A stretch of 64,000 nt of DNA from Staphylotrichum longicolle (taxonomy: Eukaryota; Ascomycota; Sordariomycetes; Sordariales; Chaetomiaceae): positions 992,001 to 1,056,000 of the forward strand of contig JAHCVI010000006.1 of assembly GCA_019096155.1 (NCBI GenBank), given 5' to 3'. A program made the translations under genes and the position numbers. Below the pieces are notes generated by a model. That model was given only the letters and a program-made list of their open reading frames with translations, was not told where the DNA came from and did not search any database. Below, piece by piece: positions 45,969-56,149 of this stretch. Numbering within the stretch: position 1 is the stretch's first letter; each line of letters starts with the position of its first letter.

Positions 45969-46761
45969 ATGTCCGTCCACGCCCTTGCCCTTGCTTCCGC
46001 CCACAACTTTACCAAAACCCCCGTCTCCTCCTTCATTCTCCTCACCGGCCTCGGCGTTCAAGGCGACTGCCACAGCGGTGTGCGTACGTAACCCCCGCTC
46101 TTCACCTCTTCCTCCTTTTTTCCTAATCCACAACCCCCTACCCCTAATCCCCATAATTAAACCAATTCCAGCCCCCAACACCCCTCTTCACACACCCTTC
46201 CATGCCCCCAGACAACTACTCACATCACATCTCTCACCATACCTGCTGACAGACGTGCAACACCGTTCCCGCCTGCATCTCACCCCGCCGCCCCCCAACC
46301 TCCGTCAAGTACACCTCATCCCGAAAGAGATCCTCGACGAATGCGGCGTGGAGCCAGGCCAGATCGGCGAGAATGTGACAACCACTGGTGTCGACTTACT
46401 CGCGCTGGGGAAAGGGACGCGGTTGCATTTCTTGCCTTCTCCTTCTTCTCCTTATTCCGCTCCTGCGTCTTCTAGGCCCCTTGGGGACGATAACGAGGAT
46501 GAGAATGGGGATGAGGATGAAACGGGGATGTGGGCACCGCACGCTGTGGTTGTGATCCAGGGGCTGCGCAACCCGTGTCCGCAGATTGACAAGTTCCGAG
46601 AGGGGTTGAAGGAGAGGCTCGTGGTGAGGGACGAGGCGCGGCGGATTGTGGGCAGGAGGGCCGGGGTGATGGGGACTGTGGAGGTGGGCGGGATGGTGAC
46701 TGTTGGGATGACGATCGTGGTGGAGAGGGCGGGGGTGTTTGAGGAGTTGAAGTGTGTTTAG
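45969..46761 (+). CDS. MOSC-domain protein
   Basis: Exons 45969-46083 and 46253-46761 join in frame across a 169-nt intron with donor GTACGT; this choice recreates GDCHSGVHVQHRSR, the family's GDCHxG...HRSR pattern. The product is 207 residues. NLRQVHLIPKEILDE and PGQIGENVTTTGVDLLALGKGTRL are typical of stand-alone MOSC proteins, and an acidic insert (DDNEDENGDEDETG) sits before the last strands (AVVVIQGLRNPCPQIDKF). MOSC domains are the C-terminal part of molybdenum-cofactor sulfurases and are thought to carry sulfur or bind the cofactor. Stand-alone fungal members are uncharacterised, so the reaction is unknown. No signal peptide was seen. Confidence 0.87.
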
Positions 46762-48024
46762 TGATGAGCTGGCAGGGTGGGGTGGTGAATATCAAGTGGC
46801 AGGAAGGGGGTGCGGCGTTGATGATGGCACAGCTGGGATTAGAGAGCTGCGTTTTCTTGCTTGCTAGGAACCCAAGCGTGCATTTTTGAGTTAAGTGTCT
46901 CCCCAGTTGTTTACTCTGCCTGTTCGAAGCAAGGTGAAATTTTGAACCGCCCCTGAAGACGCTTCCCTCCCCTATTCGAAGAGCTTTCTGTCGTCGTAGT
47001 CCGAATTTGTGATTCACCCAAGACCCGGGAAGCGATTGGGGCCGACGGATATCAACTCCGAAATCGCATTGCTCACATGCTTGAGGATGTCGCCGCTCCG
47101 ATCAGTCCGGTCGCAGGCCAAGATCAACGAGACGGTATGTATGGATGTTGGAAGCAAGTCGACGTGTAAGACCAGCCCAGCCATGGTACAGCTGGGGTTA
47201 GGCTTGGGTGGCTGGGTGGTCGACTGCTTGACTGCACAAGTGAGATGCGGGGAGAGAACGAGAGAGAGAAGCACATGGATTTCAATTGAAGATTGGACGT
47301 ATCGGGGTCATCAACTTAGACGCAAGACAACCGCGCTTTGTAGGTACCTCATCTGTTCTTGTTGCCTTTTGGAAGAGCACAGTCAAATGGAAGGGGGCCA
47401 GGGGCAAAAATCTGACATAGCAGACCCCATTCCGGCAAACTGTGACCAAACGACCCAAAATATGCAGGAATAGACATCACCTGTGTATACCTAATAAACC
47501 TAAAAGAATCAGAAATGCCGACCACGAGCGGGGATGCTGGTTGGAGGGGATCCAACATGGGAGGCCACTGACTTTAGCCAGAACGTTGCCACTCTAATAA
47601 CCAATTCCTGTCCCACCTTCCAATCCCCAATCTCATAGGACAACCCTGGCCTCCCAGCCGACCTTGAAAATTCCGCCAAGAAGACGAGTATTGCCCAAGT
47701 TATTGGAGCTGACGTCGCAACACTAAGGCGCCGTGGACAAAAATCCATGTCGGCAGTCCAGGTGGCTTTCTCCCCCCTACGGACCCGGCCCCTGTTTACC
47801 CCAGACTCAATTTAGAGTTAATTCGGAACGCTGCCGAGAATGGAGCCGAACCGAAGCATCCCGTTGGCTGATGGATGAATGCGCTGCGGGAGTTTAAAGT
47901 TGTTGGTTGCTCAAAGTTGGATGCGCCCGCGCTCAATTTGAGCAATGGACCCCTTTTCCGTTTCCCTTCCCCTCTTCGCCTGCTGCGACCTCGACGATGG
48001 TTGTCGTCGCGAGCAATTGTGGCC
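46762..48024. other. Intergenic, about 1.3 kb
   Basis: No supported gene. It contains TAGGTACCTCAT near 47341 and the promoter of the receptor gene that follows. Confidence 0.45.
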
Positions 48025-49622
48025 ATGTCGTCAGCGAGTCCGGCACCGATTACCATCGATCCCCAACGGGCTGCCGAGAGCAACACTGCCGTCTTCCTGA
48101 CAGTTGTCTGTGGAGTTTGGAGTTTGGCGTTTGTCACGGCCCTGGTCCGGTTCTACACCCGCGCTGTTCTGGTGCGGTCGTTTGGAAAAGATGACGTTTT
48201 CATGGTGTTTGCTGTGGTGAGACGCCCTTCTCGTTGATATTGAGAGGATTTAAGTGTCTGACAGATGGCATGACTGATGCTCCCTAGCTCTGCGGAATAG
48301 GGGGTCTAGTCACATGGATCCTTGAATGCAAGTACGGCTTCGGAAAACACCAAAACACGATACCTCCTTCGAACTGGGTGAAGCTCCTCGAGGCGCAGTT
48401 CTTCCAGTCGGTCATCGAGGCGTCATTTGCGTTTGGGTTTCTCAAGATATCGATTGCACTGTCGCTTCTTCGGCTGAGAAGAGGGGATTGGTACAGCAAA
48501 ATACTATGGGCACTCATTGGTAGGCACAAGGTCTCTGATATCACTGGGTCCTTTGCTGACGAGTGACGAGTTACCACAGCATTTACCTGCTTTTACACAC
48601 TCTTCGCGTTTGCCACATTCCTCACCTTCTGCAAGCCAATCGCAGGACAATGGAACCCCTCGCTCCGGCCAAAGTGCTATAGCAGAGTTTTATACAGAGA
48701 TTTTGGACTGTTCAATGCCGGTCAGTGGAATGCTCCCGTGGTTTGAGAGCACAGCTGACGATTTGCCTCTCAGCATGCAACATCTTCACCGACATAACCT
48801 TTGCCACACTGCCCATACCCCTGATCTGGAGCCTCCAGCTGCAGAGGCGCATACGGATATACCTCGTCGTTATTCTTAGCGGGGGATACTGGTAGGTCCC
48901 ATATGTCGCCCCTACATCCGCACTACTAACCGGCCACAGTGCTGTAAGCGCCCCAAGTTTTCAGATGCAGAGAACACACGAATAACCAGGCTAGGTTGCT
49001 CTTGGAATAGCAAAGGCGGTCTTTGTCGTTGCTTATGTGCATGAAACGGATGGAACATTGTAGGGCTCTGCTACACCTGAGGTTCACTGGGTCGCCCTAA
49101 CTGGAAGTGTGCTGCAGCTACCCGTTCGCGCCGTTCTTCGGATCGTAAGTTACCAACCTTTCAGGTATGATATAAAACTTATCAAGCTTTAGACTTCAGC
49201 TCGACATCGGTATCATCGCCGCCTGTGCCCCGACACTGCGTCCCCTCCTCGGTCGTCTCCTGAGGCTATCAACAAGCGTCGACCCCTATCAAGGGGTCAA
49301 CTACTACCCAGGAGCAAACTATTACCGGGCCGGGAAGGCTCTGGACCGGCTTCCGATCACTGGGACTCCAGAGCAGGAACTTCTCCAGCAAGGCGCCTCA
49401 TCGGGACAATACATCGAGTTGGTCAGGAGACAGAAACGATGGGAGGAGAGGGACAACGGAGAATCAACCTTCTTGGCAACAGCGGTCCACGCCGAGCACG
49501 TGCAGGGCAAAGAGGACGTCAGGGGAGAAAAGTGCAGTAGCGACGAGGATGCCATTCTACCATTGGACGATCCCGCGTTCAAAGGCATCGTCAAGACGAT
49601 GGAGATTAAAGTCGAAAAGTGA
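48025..49622 (+). CDS. Pth11-like seven-helix membrane receptor, eight exons
   Basis: Exons 48025-48216, 48288-48519, 48580-48720, 48774-48891, 48940-48943, 48995-49059, 49118-49144 and 49193-49622 give 402 residues in one frame. Family features are TAVFLTVVCGVWSLAFVTALVRFYTR with the FGKDDVFMVFAV motif, SFAFGFLKISIALSLLRLRR, the CKPIAGQWNPS loop, ACNIFTDITFATLPIPLIWSLQL, and IGIIAACAPTLRPLLGRLLRLS. The last ~110 residues are a charged cytoplasmic tail. The introns are 48-71 nt, most with CTAAC-type branch points. Exon 5 is only 4 nt, and with it the sequence reads GGYCAVALGIAKAVFVV without a break. Role: plasma-membrane sensing through G-protein signalling, by analogy with PTH11; the ligand is unknown. 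Confidence 0.88.
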
Positions 49623-50771
49623 ACGAACACGCTTACGAAACGGTGCGACCATTTCTTACGTTGTGCGGAAACGGGCGACGACACAAACACTTCCTCAGGA
49701 GCAGAGCCTTGGGCCCGTTAATCATACGAGGTCTTCTGTTCAGCTCCTCACGGAGGGAATGTCAACGTCATCCTCAAATCCAGTCCTTACCGCTCGATTC
49801 AAAACGAGATTCGAGAGCAGTTAAGCGCCACAGGGGCTGCTGTTGTCAGAGACGTGCAGCACTCTCACAGGACATAAGAAAGCCCCGTTACCAGCCAGCA
49901 AACCAGGGAGGCGTAGTACGCCTCTTAGGCCGTGAGGAAGTGGAAAATTGCCAAACCATCGAATCCCACCAACGACCAGAGCCCCGGCACTCTCGTCCAC
50001 GAAACCCCCCACAGCAACAACGAGATGAGATAGAAGCTGTGCAGCACGCTACCGCCTTTGCCCCAATGCGCAATTTCACTCTAATTGAAGGACAGTCAAA
50101 GAAACCGTGTTCGTTCTACCGACACCCGGTTGGATGCCGGACATACGAGGCCGTCTCAAGGTTCTGTGACGACAACCGCCATGGGTCATAACCCACGGAA
50201 TGACCATGAGTGTGCGAGGGATGAATTCTGAGAGAGTGTAAAATGGGGCTGCGCAGGACCTGTAACTGTTCCATTTGCAGAAACAAAACCGCTGGCACGA
50301 TGGGACGTCGGAGAACAAGGAGGTTGCTTGAGCGAGAGTTCCCAGCCAACTGAACAATCTCGTGCAATGAGGCAAATCAGCAATTGGGCTTGAGACAGGT
50401 TGTCTCAAGATGACCCGGAGTGAGAGCCCCAGTGAGATCGGTATGGCTCTTGAAGTCGGTGTTCTCAAAATTTCGCCAGAGTTTTCGGATGAAAGCATCA
50501 GTCACTGGGACAGATTACTACCAAACTTTACGGTACAATACACCGAGTTGAGTGGTGGCAGGCACGTATCAACAACGGGTCAAGGTGTAACAGTGGAAAG
50601 CGAACTTCTCCTTCAAGCCCATTATTGCACCTTCCACCTCAACCAGCATCCAAACCGCCCATGGAGCCATAATAATGTCCAGATCTCCTTCAGAACAGTG
50701 ACACATTCAACATCTCCTAGCGCCATCTCCTCTACCCACACCTCACCCCCACACATGCACAACATGCCACC
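49623..50771. other. Intergenic, about 1.1 kb
   Basis: A 190-codon ORF at 49619-50191 (Arg/Gln-rich, no motif) starts inside the stop of the receptor gene and looks accidental. No gene is called. Confidence 0.45.
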
Positions 50772-51849
50772 ATGTGCAGGGCATACAGAATCGACTTCGT
50801 CCGCCCGCCCTGCACCAAACACTGCGGCAGCCAGCTGACGGTTCGCGTACGGCCATGCCGATAGCGCGGCACCCTGCGCTGCGTCCACTCTTCCCGCAAG
50901 CTCGGCGTCCCCTACTGCTGCGCCCTCCACTTCCAGACGACAGTCTACCCGCAAGTCATTCAATTCACCCAAGCTGTCATCGCCCACGAAGCCCCCACCC
51001 ACGGACCCAAGATCGACACTTTCGACATCCTCCTCCAATGCCACCTGCGCCAGTTCGGATACTGCGCCTAGTACGCAACCCCCTATCTCCCCTCCCACCC
51101 CCCCGAACTCTCCCCCTCATCACTAACCCCCATCCAGCATCACCCACCAAACAACCTACTACGAAGCCGCGCGCACCCTGACCTACATGCTCCTGCACCA
51201 CAACGCCCTCCCCGAAGGCGCCACCGCCCCACCCCGCACGCACGACGAAATTGTTACCGACCTGCGCTCCGTCCTGCAGCACGCCTTGGAAACATACCGC
51301 GACGACGCCCTCGTCCAGCCGGGCCTGCCCAAAGACGAGCAACCGAAGGAAGCGCACTTCATGTTCGCCTTCCCGCTGATTGGCGACGAGCACTTTGACG
51401 AGCGGTATCGGGAATTGAGGGAGGGGACGGTGACGCATTACACGTTTGCGGATATCTTTGATGATCTTGGGTGGGGAACCGAGGGGAGTGGGAGTGGGAG
51501 TGGGAGTGGGAGTGGGAGTGGGAGCGGCGGGGATGAGAGTCCGGAGGTGGATTTGGAGGGGTTGGGGGAGGTTTTGGCGAGTGCGGAAGAGGAGGAGGTG
51601 GAGGATGGAGGGGTAGGGTTATTTGGGGAAAGAGGGGAGGGGGGTGGAGGGAAGGGAAAGGAGAGGGTGGAGAGCCCTACTTTGGGGCCAGTTATGCCTG
51701 TGGTTGGGGACAGTGGTGGGCATCAAAGCGGTGGGGAGTATGGAGAGGATGAGCATGGATGGCCAGATGGGTTGGAAGTGGAAGACCATGATTGCATGAG
51801 CGATGGTGAGAACGAAGATGGAGACTGTGCGACGCCGTTCCCGTTCTGA
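50772..51849 (+). CDS. Cys-rich hypothetical protein with an in-frame TAG
   Basis: Exon 1 (50772-51070) and exon 2 (51138-51849) join in frame across a 67-nt intron (acceptor ATCCAG). The N-terminus MCRAYRIDFVRPPCTKHCGSQL and the following LRCVHSSRKLGVPYCCALHF contain paired cysteines like a small metal-binding module. A TAG at 50862-50864 interrupts the frame between them; relatives would be expected to read through with Gln (CAG) or another residue. The rest (YYEAARTLTYMLLHHNALPE, AHFMFAFPLIGDEHFDERYRELREG) looks like a folded domain, then a GGGAGT-encoded Ser-Gly run and an acidic tail. About 336 codons. I recognise no family. It is either a recent pseudogene or a gene needing readthrough or editing. 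Confidence 0.6.
51484..51524. repeat. GGGAGT hexanucleotide microsatellite
   Basis: Nearly perfect GGGAGT repeats coding for a Ser-Gly run in the Cys-rich protein gene; probably variable in length. Confidence 0.85.
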
Positions 51850-53173
51850 GGGAAATGTTTGGATCCTCGACCTCAGCGTTCGGGTTGTCTTCTCACCTTC
51901 GCATTGGGGGTTAGTTTAGCACTCAAGTTTGGGCACATAGCGAGTCGCCATTAAACTTTTCTGTTCTCAGCGATCAAGCAAGAGGTCTTATCTGGAAAGC
52001 GCAGATGTGATTTAAGACTGTCCATTTCTTCTGTGAAGCACCATAATGCTGACGCCCCCAACAAACACCGTGTATTTCTCGATAGCGTAATTTGGCAATT
52101 ACACAAAACTCAGATCAGCAATTGGATGACTTTCAGTGCTACATAAGGTGCGCCTTAATCTCGCCCTGTTACCCCTTCCCCGTCTCATACTCTTCGAATC
52201 CCTATCCCTTCTTGAACATGTTCATCACCAGTGAAAGGTCACCCGCAAACCCCAACCTGGGCCAATCACCCTCTCAACAAATGATTTACTCCCTTGGAGT
52301 TGTTCAAGTTCAACAAAGGACCGGAACACAAGCCGACAAAACCCACCATGGACCTCACTTGTCGAAATACCAGGGCAGGGAACTCGATGTGGTCAGTAAT
52401 TTGGGTCCTAAGCCTCAGGTCCCCAATCACCTCCAGCATATACCTTGTTCAAGTTAATGCATGGACAACATAATGTTTAACGTTACTGCGACCCTGGCGT
52501 TTGGCTCCAAGTATTCGGATCAACAGTGACAGCCGATCTGGGGTCGGACCCGTCTCCGTCTGCTCGGGATCGGAAGATTGGCAGGGGTTCCCTGCACGAT
52601 ACCCCAAGACAACCTTCCCTTGCTCTGTTGGCAAAAGTTATGTATGTAATTATGTATGAATAAGAATCTGGAAGGGCGGACGGTTGCCGACTTAGCCGAG
52701 GAGGTGTTGAATGTGGCGTCTCGACCCATGCATGCTTGAGCCGCACATCGATCAACTGACCGTGTTCGATGAATAGCGGCTCGAGAGCGGTTTGGATTTC
52801 CTTGGTGCTAAGTTTTCAGCTGGCCAATTTAGTGGGGTAACTGTTGACTTAGCGCGGCATTAGCTGGCTGAGCTGAGGCTTGTTTAGGCGGTCTTTGAGT
52901 CTGCCCCGTCCGCCCACCTGGAGCTATCCCTGGGCCGGTGCCCTTGTTTTCGTCCAGTCGGCGGGAATACGCTTTTGTTTGTGTTGGGATGGTCAATAGT
53001 CCAGCAAGCCGCATTGCCAACGATGATATTTCTGGACACCGCAATTCCGGAAATGAGCAACCAGTGCGACACGAAGCGAGCAGCTTGAATGTTTATATTG
53101 GCGGAAGGGTCTAAGGCACGCCCATCTGGCTGTTGATGCCCCAGCATTCTGGTTTTTCCGTGTCAGACTCAAT
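51850..53173. other. Intergenic, about 1.3 kb
   Basis: Short motif-free ORFs on both strands. A TTTATATTGG TATA-like element near 53091 lies about 80 bp before the next gene. Confidence 0.5.
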
Positions 53174-53934
53174 ATGCGTCGTTCAATCATCTCGATTGCC
53201 CTCTTGGGCTTTGCCCAAGCTTCGGTGCGTAATGAACCCAATGTCATTTCCCTTGCCCCTCTGGCAAACCACTCGTACACTTACCTTTGGGGATACTAAT
53301 TTCGAGCTTACAACAGACTGCGGCGTTGTGCACGCCCAACAAGGCAACGCCTATCGAAGAGATTGTCGGCAACGGCAATGGCAGTGGTGGAAGTGGTGGA
53401 AGTGGTGGCAGTGGCGGCAACAGCGGCGGCGGCGGTGGAGGCGGACGTGGTGGAGGCGGCGGTGGAGGATTTTACATCCCGATCGGACATGTAACCGGAT
53501 ACCTGAGACGGGGAGTGGTTCATGACGCCAAACCGACCCACGCCGCCGCCGTCCTTCCTCCTCGAGCCGAAGACTCGGTGCAGTGCACTGCTGCTGAGGT
53601 GTGCGCCTCGGTCGACGACGCAATCTTTTGCTACAACGAGGAAACGGGCTACTTCCACGACACAGAAGGCACCACGGGCAACTTGATCACGGGCGACTAC
53701 ACCCTCGCCGATGGACGCCAAGGCAACCTATATACAGGCCCAACCCCGGGGGTTGAGACAGGGTCAGCGACAACGCCGGCTGCCGCTGCACCAACCGGGG
53801 CCGCAACCACGGGCCGAGCGGCGACCGCGGCAGGAGCGGCAAACGCAACGCCAACCCATAACGGGGCGAGCAATGGAGGCTTCAGGTCAGCGATGGGAGG
53901 GTTGGTAGCTCTGCTTTGCGCTGGGCTACTTTGA
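53174..53934 (+). CDS. GPI-anchor-type secreted cell-surface protein
   Basis: Exon 1 (53174-53224) encodes the signal peptide MRRSIISIALLGFAQAS and exon 2 (53317-53934) the rest, 222 residues in all after a 92-nt intron. The mature protein starts TAALCTPNK and has a Gly/Ser-rich stretch with almost pure Gly runs (about residues 30-65). A small domain with three cysteines follows (VQCTAAEVCASVDDAIFCYNEETGYFHD), then an Ala/Thr-rich stalk and a C-terminal hydrophobic tail (AMGGLVALLCAGLL) after small residues, as needed for GPI attachment. It should be exported to the plasma membrane or cell wall. I recognise no named family. Confidence 0.82.
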
Positions 53935-54823
53935 TGCTCAAGGCACGATTAGGGACTAGCTGGGCCACATCTCGGCAGCGCAGTGCGCCCTACTTCGTTG
54001 ATAGTGCCATCTGCAGTCAGTAGATTATTGACACGAGGTCTGTGTTTTGAAAGTTTCAGTGGTGCCCCAGGAGCACCGTCATCCCTTTGCAAATGAAAGT
54101 TTTGGTGGCCACGGAGGTGTTGGGGTACTTTCCGTCCGGCTCTTGAGGAACGTCGCGCGGCAGCCGAGGGTAAGGTACTCGAGTCTCATGCGCAGCAGCA
54201 GCAGGTGCTTGGTTTCGGACTGCATCGTGTTCGTCCACGGCCCTTCTGGAAACGCGGCATCTCTTCTGGTTGGCGTGCTGGTCGTCTCGACGGTTCCACC
54301 TCATCCCATACCGGATATAAACGGGGCAAAGAGGCTTCAAGAGCCTACCTGAATCTGCTTGCTTAGCCAAAAAAATAAAAGGCTGGGCCTTGTGAAATGA
54401 CGTCCACAGGATGCCTCATGTTCAGCTCAATCCCAAGCCATGGTATCGCAGGAAACAGAGAGTAACACCTTGGGTCAGCGGCTGTTCAATATGGTCTTCC
54501 AAGCAGGACCATGACTTAATATGATCTGATGACAGCGCTGAATCCCGTACGTTATCCGCGGAAGGATGCTGAGATGCTCTCGGTTATCCACCCCGCATCC
54601 ATCTTGGCGCTAAATCCAGGTAACGAAAGAAAGGATCAAGAGTCGGCCGATGACTCACCTGCAACCCCCTTGATGATTCGACTCCGGCAGCCAAATAACC
54701 TTAACCAGCAGGCACCTACAAACTCTATCCATTGCTTGCTGTGGCAAGTAAGTCATATCTTCAAGATACAAAAGACAGTTAATCGTTAACAAAGGTCGGA
54801 CCAGCAGGCACCTTGTATCGCCG
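53935..54823. other. Intergenic
   Basis: No supported gene; it holds the 3' flank of the surface-protein gene and the promoter of the F-box gene. Confidence 0.45.
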
Positions 54824-56149
54824 ATGGGCCTCCTGGAATGCAACGAGGATGTGGTACGCCTCACGTTGCGCTACATCGGGCGAGCCGATCTGTACTCAGT
54901 TTGCCTCGTTCACCCGGGTCTGCGCGCGCTCGGAGAGCCGCTCCTCTACTCTGATATCACCATCGGCTTTCACGGACCCAGTCCTCGTCCCATCACCTTG
55001 CTACTACGCAGCATATTACGCCGACCAGAGCGAGCCGTCTACATCCGTACTCTCTCCTGCTACGACCATTTTATACCAGCGCAAGCCCGAGACAAAGAGG
55101 GCAAGACGCTCCCAATTCCTATGCCTGAGACGGATCTGCGGTCGGCTGTCTCCTTTGTCGAGGAGACTTGCCTGTCGTTCCGCGACCAATGGATCGAGGA
55201 GCTGCGCGAGGGGACGCCCGACGCCTATCTTGCCCTTTTGTTGGCGAGACTACCAAGCCTACAACGACTCAACCTTTTGAGCCCATTTTTCGAGCAAATA
55301 TCCTTAGTTGGACTGGTCATGCGATCCATCCTTTGTGGGCCTCGTTCCGACTGGCTCACGACCGATACCAGCACGAGTCTGTCCAAACTCCGTGATGTCG
55401 CCCTCTTCCAGGCGGGGGCTTCGCGCACGCGGAATACGGAAAGCACTCTCCCGTTTTTCTATCTCCCGTCCGTCGAGTCACTGCACATCTCAGTTGACCA
55501 ACCGCTGGCATCGCTTCTTCCGTGGCCTACGACTCAGCCGCCGTCGGCAGTCACGCTCACCTCGCTTTCTGTGTCCGGCAAAATGCGGGAGTCGTATCTA
55601 GGCCAACTACTCGCTGCCGTGCCGCGCCTCCGCATACTCCGATGGCAATGGCGCTGCGAGAGGGATCCAGACGGTCAATTCACTAGCCCCGTCGTCAACC
55701 TCGACCAGCTCATGCCCGCCCTCGCGAAGGTGAGCGAAACGCTGACCGAGCTGAGATTAGCTGGCGTATGTCTGATTGGCACCGCTCCACGGCTCCAAGG
55801 ATCAGCGAGAGCACTGGCGGGCTTCGACCGGTTGACCAAGCTTCTCATTCCAGTGGGGTTCTTGACAGGATTCTCACTACCCGTACGGGAGGACATCGGG
55901 AACTGCCTCCCTCGCAACCTCGAGAAGTTGACCCTGACAGACGACTTGTCCTGGGATGACGAGTGCGACGAGGTTAATGGCCGTGCGATTGTTACGTGGC
56001 TGGCAAATGTGAGAACCTCGGCGCCACGTCTTCGGGAACTGTGTCTTTTGTTTGATGATAGCGATATCGAAGCCTTTATGCCGGAGATCCTGGAATTGGT
56101 TCGTCAGGCGGGAATCGTCATGGGCGAGGATGCTCGTCCAGGATGTTGA
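54824..56149 (+). CDS. F-box/LRR-like protein
   Basis: A single uninterrupted exon of 441 residues. The first ~45 residues (NEDVVRLTLRYIGRADLYSVCLVHPGLRALGEPLLYSDITIGF) form an F-box-like motif of the fungal type. The rest has irregular leucine-rich repeats (LPSLQRLNLLSPFF, PSVESLHISVD, AVTLTSLSVSGKM, LRILRWQWRCERD, LTELRLAGVCL, NLEKLTLTDDLSW, LRELCLLFDD). Such proteins usually select substrates for SCF ubiquitin ligases. Unlike the F-box gene at 11-13 kb, this one is intact. Confidence 0.82.
   Translation: MGLLECNEDVVRLTLRYIGRADLYSVCLVHPGLRALGEPLLYSDITIGFHGPSPRPITLLLRSILRRPERAVYIRTLSCYDHFIPAQARDKEGKTLPIPMPETDLRSAVSFVEETCLSFRDQWIEELREGTPDAYLALLLARLPSLQRLNLLSPFFEQISLVGLVMRSILCGPRSDWLTTDTSTSLSKLRDVALFQAGASRTRNTESTLPFFYLPSVESLHISVDQPLASLLPWPTTQPPSAVTLTSLSVSGKMRESYLGQLLAAVPRLRILRWQWRCERDPDGQFTSPVVNLDQLMPALAKVSETLTELRLAGVCLIGTAPRLQGSARALAGFDRLTKLLIPVGFLTGFSLPVREDIGNCLPRNLEKLTLTDDLSWDDECDEVNGRAIVTWLANVRTSAPRLRELCLLFDDSDIEAFMPEILELVRQAGIVMGEDARPGC

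Noticed and set aside
49619..50191. 190-codon ORF downstream of the second receptor gene
   Set aside because: Overlaps the receptor's stop codon region and has no motif; more likely 3' flanking DNA.
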